DNA from: Pyrodictiaceae archaeon
GTDB lineage: Archaea; Thermoproteota; Thermoprotei_A; Sulfolobales; Pyrodictiaceae
NCBI GenBank assembly: GCA_015520245.1
Contig: WAQM01000120.1
Location: forward strand, 1 to 11,633
Reading direction: 5' to 3'
DNA: 11,633 bases
Positions 7,445 through 11,633 of the stretch are shown piece by piece; the first letter of the stretch is position 1; each line of letters opens with the position of its first letter. The notes beneath the pieces are model-generated. The model was given only the letters and a program-made list of their open reading frames with translations. It did no database searches and was not told where the DNA came from. A program made the translations under genes and the position numbers.

Positions 7445-8796
7445 GCCCCGAGCTCGTGGTGATCTCCGGGTTCGCGCTCTTGGCCGCCGCCGGGCTCGCG
7501 GCCCCCCTAGCTGGCAGGCTGCCAAGCCTTGCAGCTGCTGCGCTTAGCCTTGGCTACGTGGGCTTAGCGGCCATCTACGCTGCGCTCATCCAGCCGGGCA
7601 GGACCGTGCTCGGGTTCGGGGTCTTCGACAGCTTCTCCGCCCTATTGCTAGCTGGCGCAGCAGTCGCCATGATGTTGGCCGTCCTGGGAGGCTACGAAGT
7701 ATACAGTAGATGGGGCTGGGCCGAGGCCGTACCCGCCGTTGCCTGTCTCGCCGTACTAGGAGTCCTGGTGCTCGCGGCCGCCGGTGACCTCGTGACGCTC
7801 TACGCGGGGTGGATACTTGCCGCTGCTGCGACCTACATACTCATCGCCTTGGCTAAGGATGGCGTGTCGGCCGAGGCCGCGACCAAGTACGCGATGCTGG
7901 GCGGCGTGGCCTCGCTGGTCCTCGTCGCAGGCCTGGGCTTCATGTTCGCGGGCAGCGGTAGCATGCTGCTCAGGCCAGCCACGGAGGGCGTCTTCGCCCT
8001 CGCGGCGGCCGCGATGGTGCTCGCCTCCGCGGGCTTCAAGATAGGCGCTGTGCCCTGGCACGGGTGGGTCCCCGACGTCTACGGTAACGCCCGGCCGCTG
8101 CTGGTGGCCATGGCGTCGGCCGCGGCCAAGGCCGTAGCCGTGATCCTGGCCGTTAAGGTGCTCCTCAACGCGCCCGCGACCCCGGAGCTCCTGGCCCTGC
8201 TAGCGTCGCTGGCTGCGGTGACGATGACGTACGGCAACGTGGCCGCGGCGGCCAGCGACAGGCCCCAGCTCGTGCTGGCGTACAGCTCGGTCGCCCAGGC
8301 GGGCTACCTCGTAGCGGGGCTGTTCGCCCTAACGCTGGGCGGCGAGGCCGCGAGGCTCGCCCTGACCGGCCTGGCGCTCCACACACTTGGCTACATACTC
8401 TCCAAGCCAGCCGCCTTCCTGGCGCTCGACGCCGTTGCTGCCCGCACCTGGGAGGAGCTGAAGGGCTCGTGGGGGCGCGAGCCTCTTGCCACGGCGGGGA
8501 TGGCGCTGGGGCTCGCCTCCCTGCTTGGGGCCCCGCCGTCGCTGGGCTTCTGGGGCAAGCTTTACATAGTACTGGCCCTAGCCCCGCACTCACCATTGCT
8601 CGCCATCGTGATGGCAGTCAACTTCGCCATCGGCGCCTACTACTACGCGAGGATGATCAGCGCGCTGTTCATGGGCGAGGGCGGCACGCCGGTCTACACG
8701 CTCCGCGGGCTCGCCTCCCTAGCCCTCGGCGCGCTCACGTTCGTGCTGGGTCTGGTGCCGTGGCTAGGCGAGGTAGCCGCTGCGCTGGCGGCCTGA
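7441..8796 (+). CDS. nuoN: NADH-quinone oxidoreductase-like subunit N (antiporter-like)
   Basis: This 451-residue protein has about 14 helices and belongs to the Proton_antipo_M family. The ATG at 7441 is chosen because it forms an ATGA overlap with the nuoL stop and has GGTGGG 5 nt upstream. A GTG at 7435 would add two residues. NuoN marks are Lys200 in AGFKIGAVPWHGWVPDVYG (198-216), Lys230 in ASAAAKAVAV (helix 8), LAYSSVAQAGYLVAG (279-293) and Lys373 in PSLGFWGKLYIV (helix 12). In helix 5 the expected membrane glutamate is not seen: the segment reads LYAGWILAAAATY, with Ile125 at the likely Glu position. It is the last gene of the operon. NuoM and NuoN are close paralogues, so the N assignment rests on motif pattern and gene order. 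Confidence 0.93.
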   Translation: MSPELVVISGFALLAAAGLAAPLAGRLPSLAAAALSLGYVGLAAIYAALIQPGRTVLGFGVFDSFSALLLAGAAVAMMLAVLGGYEVYSRWGWAEAVPAVACLAVLGVLVLAAAGDLVTLYAGWILAAAATYILIALAKDGVSAEAATKYAMLGGVASLVLVAGLGFMFAGSGSMLLRPATEGVFALAAAAMVLASAGFKIGAVPWHGWVPDVYGNARPLLVAMASAAAKAVAVILAVKVLLNAPATPELLALLASLAAVTMTYGNVAAAASDRPQLVLAYSSVAQAGYLVAGLFALTLGGEAARLALTGLALHTLGYILSKPAAFLALDAVAARTWEELKGSWGREPLATAGMALGLASLLGAPPSLGFWGKLYIVLALAPHSPLLAIVMAVNFAIGAYYYARMISALFMGEGGTPVYTLRGLASLALGALTFVLGLVPWLGEVAAALAA

Positions 8797-8801
8797 CAGG
8801 G

Positions 8802-8807
8802 TTTTTA
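8802..8807 (+). promoter_or_regulatory. T-rich element after nuoN: probable valS promoter, possibly also nuo terminator
   Basis: TTTTTA lies 6 bp after the nuoN stop and about 38 bp before the valS TTG. It repeats the GTTTTTA motif seen before nuoD (288-294). Transcription would start near 8830. GGGTG at 8832-8836 is then a ribosome-binding site 8 nt before the valS start. A T-run right after an archaeal stop codon could also end the nuo transcript. CCCAG-CGC-CTGGG (8822-8834) can form a small hairpin at the predicted start site. Confidence 0.45.
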
Positions 8808-8844
8808 CCAGGCCACCGACCCCCAGCGCCTGGGTGCGGAATTA

Positions 8845-11307
8845 TTGTCAAGCCAGCCCCTTGAACCCCGCATCAAGGAGAAGCGCTGGGACAAGTCGCT
8901 CGAGCTGGAGCTGCTCAGAGCGTGGGAGAGGGAGGGGTTCTACGAGTTCCGCTACGACAGATCGAGGCCGCTGCTCGTCATAGACACGCCGCCGCCCTAC
9001 CCTAGCGGCAAGTGGCACGTCGGCGGCGCCGCCCACTACGCCCAGATCGACATGATAGCGCGCTACTTCAGGATGAAGGGCTGGAATGTGCTCGTGCCGT
9101 GGTACGCCGACCGCAACGGCCTGCCGGTTGAGGTGGCCGTAGAGAAGAAGTACGGCATATTGGCTCACGAGGTAGCGAGGACCGTCGAGGGCAGGCTCAA
9201 GTTCCTGGAGCTATGCAAGAAGGAGCTCGACGCCGTCGAGGCCGAGCTGGTGAGGATATGGAAGAGGCTGGGCTGCACCTTCACCTACTGGAGGGAAGGT
9301 ACCGACAGCCCCGAGTACCGCAGGCTGACCCAGGCGACGTTTATAGAGATGTGGAAGCGCGGCTTGGTCTACGAGGCCGAGAAGCCCGTGACCTGGTGCC
9401 CGCGCTGCAGGACGAGCTTGAGCGAGGCCGAGATCGAGCACAAGGAGGAGGAGGGCAGGCTCTACTACATTAGGTGGAAGGTCAAGGAGACGGGCGAGAC
9501 CATAGTCATAGCCACCACGAGGCCCGAGCTCATAGGGGCCGCCAGGGCCGTAGCGTACAACCCCGAGGACCCGAGGTATAAGAGGCTCCGGGGCCTACAC
9601 GCCGTCGTGCCCATCTACGGCTACGAGGTGCCCATCCTGGAGCACCCGGCGGTCGACCCCGAGTTCGGCACGGGCCTCGTAATGGTCTGCAGCTACGGCG
9701 ACTGGACCGACGTGATGATGATCAACGACCTAGGGCTCGAGCCGCGCGTGATAGTGACCCAGGACGGTAGGATACGCGACGGCGGGCCCCTCGAGGGCCT
9801 CAGCGTGCGCGAGGCCAGGCGTAGGATCGTCGAGCTGCTGCGCGCGAGGGGGCTCGTGGAGCGCGAGGAGAGGGTCGTGCACAGTGTGCCGGTGTGCTGG
9901 AGGTGCAAGACGCCGGTCGAGATAGTACACGTGCGCGAGTTCTTCCTTAGGCAGCTCGAGTTCCGCGAGCAGCTTAAGAGGCTCGCCGAGTCCATGGTGA
10001 TCAAGCCCGAGAAGCACCGCAAGAAGCTCCTCGACTGGATCGACGGCCTGAAGATGGACTGGCCGATCTCGAGGACGAGATTCTACGGCACCGAGATACC
10101 GCTGTGGAGATGTAAGAGGTGCGGTAAGTACGCGGTGCCCGAGCCGGGCCGCTACTACCGGCCCTGGCTCGAGAAGCCGCCGTTCGACCGCTGCCCCCAC
10201 TGCGGGGCGCCCGCCTCGGAGCTCGAGGGCGAGACGAGGGTCTTCGACACCTGGTTCGACTCCAGCATCAGCGTCCTCTACGTCTCCGGGTACCTCAGGA
10301 ACGACGAGCTCTTCAGCCGGGCCTTCCCGCGCGACGAGCCGCTGCCCTACACGCTTAGGCCGCAGGGCGTCGACATAATACGGACCTGGTTGTACTTCAG
10401 CTTGTTGAGGGTCTACCTGCTGCTAGGCAAGCCCGCCTTCCGGTGGGTACGCATAACCGGCATGGGCCTGGACCCGCAGGGCAGGGCCATGCATAAGAGC
10501 CTGGGCAACGTCATCGACCCCGAGCCGTACATTGAGAGGTACGGCGCCGACGCGTTCCGCTTCTGGGCGGCGGCCGCCGCGAAGCTGGGCGACGACTACC
10601 GCTTCAGCGAGCAGCTAATCAGGACGGGGCAGCTCTTCGCCACCAAGCTGTGGAACCTCGCTCGCTTCGTCTCAGCGTTCCCGAGGCCCGAGGGCGGGTA
10701 CAAGCTCAGACCCATCGACGAGGCGCTGCTGGCCAAGCTCAACGACGTCGTGAGGAGGGTGGACAAGGCCTACGGCGAGGAGCTCGACGTCTACACCCCG
10801 GCCACGCTGATCTACGAGTTCGCGTGGAATGTCTTCGCCTCCCACTACGTGGAGATGGTGAAGAGTAGGGCCTACAACCGCGAGGGCGCCTACGCGCCAG
10901 AGGAGCAAAAGGGCGCGTGGTACACGCTCCACCTGGTCCTCGACGCCGTGCTCAGAATGCTCGCCCCGATAATGCCGTTCGTGACCGACGCGCTGTACAG
11001 GAGGCTCTACGGCGTGAGCGTCCACGTTCAGCCGTTCCCCGAGCCCGTGCCGACGCGGGGCCGGGCCGAGGACATGGACGCCCTCGTGAGGCTGAACAGC
11101 GCCGTGTGGTCCTGGAAGAGGAGGCGCGGCATCAAGCTCAGCGAGAGGGTCACGACGCATACGCTGTACGTCGACCCCCAGCTGGAGCCCTTCGCGGCCG
11201 AGCTGAGGGACCTCCACCACGTGGAGGTGAGGGTCGGGAGGCCGCCGGGAGGCGCCGAGGCGGAGAAAATACTGGACCAGCCTGAGGCCTACATGGCGCG
11301 CACCTAG
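8845..11307 (+). CDS. valS: Valyl-tRNA synthetase (class I, archaeal type)
   Basis: The 820-residue enzyme charges tRNA-Val in the cytoplasm. The Rossmann fold begins with IDTPPPYPSGKWHVGGAAHY (46-65), where HVGG is the HIGH motif with Gly for the last His. DRNGLPVEV (89-97) is typical of archaeal ValRS. The CP1 editing domain contains ATTRPELIGAARAV (223-236) and DPEFGTGLVMVCSYGDWTDV (271-290). Zinc-binding pairs are CPRC (185-188), CWRC (351-354), CKRC (423-426) and CPHC (450-453). The active site continues with DTWFDSSIS (468-476), RPQGVDIIRTW (505-515) and AMHKSLGNVIDP (548-559), the KMSKS loop in its MHKS form. The anticodon-binding domain follows from about residue 620. The TTG at 8845 is the only plausible start, since no start codon lies upstream in frame. 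It is not part of the nuo cotranscript if the T-rich element at 8802 acts as its promoter. Confidence 0.93.
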   Translation: MSSQPLEPRIKEKRWDKSLELELLRAWEREGFYEFRYDRSRPLLVIDTPPPYPSGKWHVGGAAHYAQIDMIARYFRMKGWNVLVPWYADRNGLPVEVAVEKKYGILAHEVARTVEGRLKFLELCKKELDAVEAELVRIWKRLGCTFTYWREGTDSPEYRRLTQATFIEMWKRGLVYEAEKPVTWCPRCRTSLSEAEIEHKEEEGRLYYIRWKVKETGETIVIATTRPELIGAARAVAYNPEDPRYKRLRGLHAVVPIYGYEVPILEHPAVDPEFGTGLVMVCSYGDWTDVMMINDLGLEPRVIVTQDGRIRDGGPLEGLSVREARRRIVELLRARGLVEREERVVHSVPVCWRCKTPVEIVHVREFFLRQLEFREQLKRLAESMVIKPEKHRKKLLDWIDGLKMDWPISRTRFYGTEIPLWRCKRCGKYAVPEPGRYYRPWLEKPPFDRCPHCGAPASELEGETRVFDTWFDSSISVLYVSGYLRNDELFSRAFPRDEPLPYTLRPQGVDIIRTWLYFSLLRVYLLLGKPAFRWVRITGMGLDPQGRAMHKSLGNVIDPEPYIERYGADAFRFWAAAAAKLGDDYRFSEQLIRTGQLFATKLWNLARFVSAFPRPEGGYKLRPIDEALLAKLNDVVRRVDKAYGEELDVYTPATLIYEFAWNVFASHYVEMVKSRAYNREGAYAPEEQKGAWYTLHLVLDAVLRMLAPIMPFVTDALYRRLYGVSVHVQPFPEPVPTRGRAEDMDALVRLNSAVWSWKRRRGIKLSERVTTHTLYVDPQLEPFAAELRDLHHVEVRVGRPPGGAEAEKILDQPEAYMART

Positions 11308-11362
11308 GCGCTGATGACGTACCCTAGGCCGAAGCGGTGAGGACTCGGATTTCGGCTGAGCC
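11307..11362 (+). ncRNA. Box C/D guide RNA (sRNA) candidate
   Basis: The order and spacing match an archaeal dual-guide C/D sRNA. Box C is CTGATGA (11311-11317), followed by an 11-nt guide (11318-11328) and box D' CCGA (11329-11332). A 4-nt spacer leads to box C' GTGAGGA (11337-11343), a 12-nt guide (11344-11355) and box D CTGA (11356-11359). A terminal stem GGC/GCC (11307-11309 with 11360-11362) leaves a 3-nt bulge before the C-box GA, as a kink-turn that binds L7Ae requires. Such RNAs direct 2'-O-methylation of rRNA or tRNA by fibrillarin. By the fifth-nucleotide rule the D guide would modify the fifth base of CCGAAATCCGAG and the D' guide the fifth base of CCTAGGGTACG. I cannot name the target. 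The 5' stem uses the last base of the valS stop codon, so the RNA may be trimmed from the valS transcript or start within valS (AAAATA near 11266-11271). Confidence 0.7.
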
Positions 11363-11370
11363 GCCACCTC

Positions 11371-11377
11371 TATTTAG
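11371..11377 (+). promoter_or_regulatory. TATA-like box before the downstream hairpin
   Basis: TATTTAG in a GC-rich surrounding would place a start near 11400. That coincides with the first paired bases of the hairpin at 11399-11461. This supports an independent small transcript but is inferred from spacing alone. Confidence 0.35.
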
Positions 11378-11398
11378 CCGGGCCTGTGCGTGAGTCAT

Positions 11399-11461
11399 GC
11401 TGGCCCGCGACGCCCGTGCGAGGCCCCCAGCGCGGGGGCGATGAACACGGGTCTCCCGGCC
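11399..11461 (+). ncRNA. Two-tier hairpin with kink-turn-like loop, possible H/ACA-like or other L7Ae-binding RNA
   Basis: An apical stem GCCCCC/GGGGGC (11423-11428 with 11434-11439, loop AGCGC) is nested in a 6-bp stem CCCGTG/CACGGG (11413-11418 with 11446-11451). The loop between them is CGAG opposite GATGAA, which can form tandem sheared G-A pairs with a bulge of up to 3 nt, as in a kink-turn. Below the 6-bp stem a 7/6-nt internal loop precedes a short GGCC/GGCC stem (11402-11405 with 11458-11461). A kink-turn about 6 bp above an internal loop is the layout of archaeal H/ACA guide RNAs. No ACA box follows (ACC at 11470-11472 is the nearest), and the lower stem is weak, so the class is uncertain. 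From 11465 to about 11605 I recognise nothing further. Confidence 0.3.
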
Positions 11462-11610
11462 TTCAGTCCACCATCCGATCCGATTCCCTCCCGCGTGCAT
11501 CTTGGGGTCAGGGGCCATCCTCGTTTACGCTCCCCTATACAGCCTTGAGGACGGAGCGCCCTCTGACCCTAGTTGGGAGGGGGAGGGATGGACCAGCCGT
11601 GTGAGGTAGG

Positions 11611-11633
11611 CGGCGGCCCGACCCGGCCATAGC
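11611..11633 (+). rRNA. Probable 5' end of a 5S rRNA gene, cut by the window edge
   Basis: The final bases GCCCGACCCGGCCATAGC (11616-11633) resemble the start of archaeal 5S rRNA, where helix I is followed by a conserved ACCCGGYCAYAG stretch. The exact 5' end (11611-11616) cannot be fixed because the pairing 3' strand is outside the window. In crenarchaea 5S genes usually stand apart from the 16S-23S operon, which fits this context. The visible stretch is short, so the call is tentative. A TATA-like CTATAC at 11535-11540 is too far upstream to give the mature end directly. Confidence 0.5.

Noticed and set aside
8165-8596. Minus-strand open frame of 143 codons inside nuoN
   Set aside because: It is a shadow of conserved nuoN codons with low-complexity Arg/Pro/Ala content and no motif.
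356-8796. Group 4 membrane-bound [NiFe] hydrogenase or Mrp-type antiporter cluster
   Set aside because: NuoD has no CxxC pairs for a [NiFe] site and keeps the complex I C-terminal motif. NuoH, I, J and K together with NuoM, L and N define complex I.
8808-8834. Hairpin (CCAGGC with GCCTGG, or CCCAG with CTGGG) as an intrinsic terminator or riboswitch before valS
   Set aside because: The T-run precedes the stems instead of following them, the arms are only 5-6 bp, and no known archaeal leader element is recognised.
10672-11367. Minus-strand open frame of 231 codons opposite the end of valS
   Set aside because: It lies fully antisense to conserved valS coding sequence. Its composition (rich in Arg, His, Pro, Leu) is what GC-rich antisense frames give, and no domain is recognisable.
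11546-11566. Second box C/D candidate: TGAGGA, 11 nt, then CTGA
   Set aside because: Only half of the architecture is present. No acceptable C' box or second D box follows at the right distance, and the base before box C is not a purine.
11386-11604. Plus-strand open frame of 72 codons after valS
   Set aside because: The protein has no recognisable pattern or hydrophobic core, lacks a good ribosome-binding site, and overlaps the structured RNA candidate.
1-11633. CRISPR arrays, insertion sequences, tRNAs, defence or phage genes
   Set aside because: No regularly spaced direct repeats, transposase-like proteins, tRNA T-arm/acceptor patterns or defence domains were seen on either strand.

Overview
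The window looks like a chromosomal segment of a GC-rich, thermophilic archaeon, most likely in the Thermoproteota (crenarchaeal side). The reasons are archaeal-type complex I subunits and valyl-tRNA synthetase, heavy use of AGG for Arg and ATA for Ile, GTG and TTG starts, GGGTG/GGTGAT ribosome-binding sites, T-rich box-A-like promoter elements, and a box C/D guide RNA candidate. The species cannot be named from this sequence.

Layout. On the minus strand at 1-252 lies the N-terminal part of a NuoC (30 kDa) subunit that runs off the left edge. A divergent intergenic region of about 100 bp contains one AT-rich TATA-like element (289-296) and an imperfect inverted repeat (253-280). On the plus strand, 356-8796 is a compact operon nuoD-H-I-J-K-M-L-N. 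Its genes overlap by 4 bp (GTGA/ATGA), or 23 bp at I/J, or are separated by 3 bp or less. A T-rich element (8802-8807) follows and probably drives valS (8845-11307). Right after the valS stop is a well-formed box C/D guide RNA candidate (11307-11362). Next come a TATA-like motif (11371-11377) and a two-tier hairpin with a kink-turn-like loop (11399-11461), then a stretch with nothing recognised (about 11465-11605). The last ~20 bases resemble the 5' end of an archaeal 5S rRNA.

How the genes work together. NuoC and NuoD (with NuoB, not in the window) form the quinone-binding connecting module. NuoI carries two [4Fe-4S] clusters. NuoH holds the membrane end of the quinone channel. NuoJ and NuoK plus the three antiporter-like subunits NuoM, NuoL and NuoN form the proton-translocating arm. 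No NADH-oxidising subunits (NuoE, F, G), F420 input subunit (FpoF), NuoA or NuoB are present here, so the electron donor is not shown. NuoD has no [NiFe]-site cysteine pairs, so this is complex I and not a membrane-bound hydrogenase.

The points most worth a second look are the divergently split nuoC, altered polar residues at positions normally tied to quinone binding (NuoD) and proton transfer (NuoM, NuoN), the non-canonical HIGH motif of ValRS, and the small-RNA cluster behind valS. I see no CRISPR array, insertion sequence, phage gene, tRNA or defence system. The region is mainly core energy metabolism and translation.
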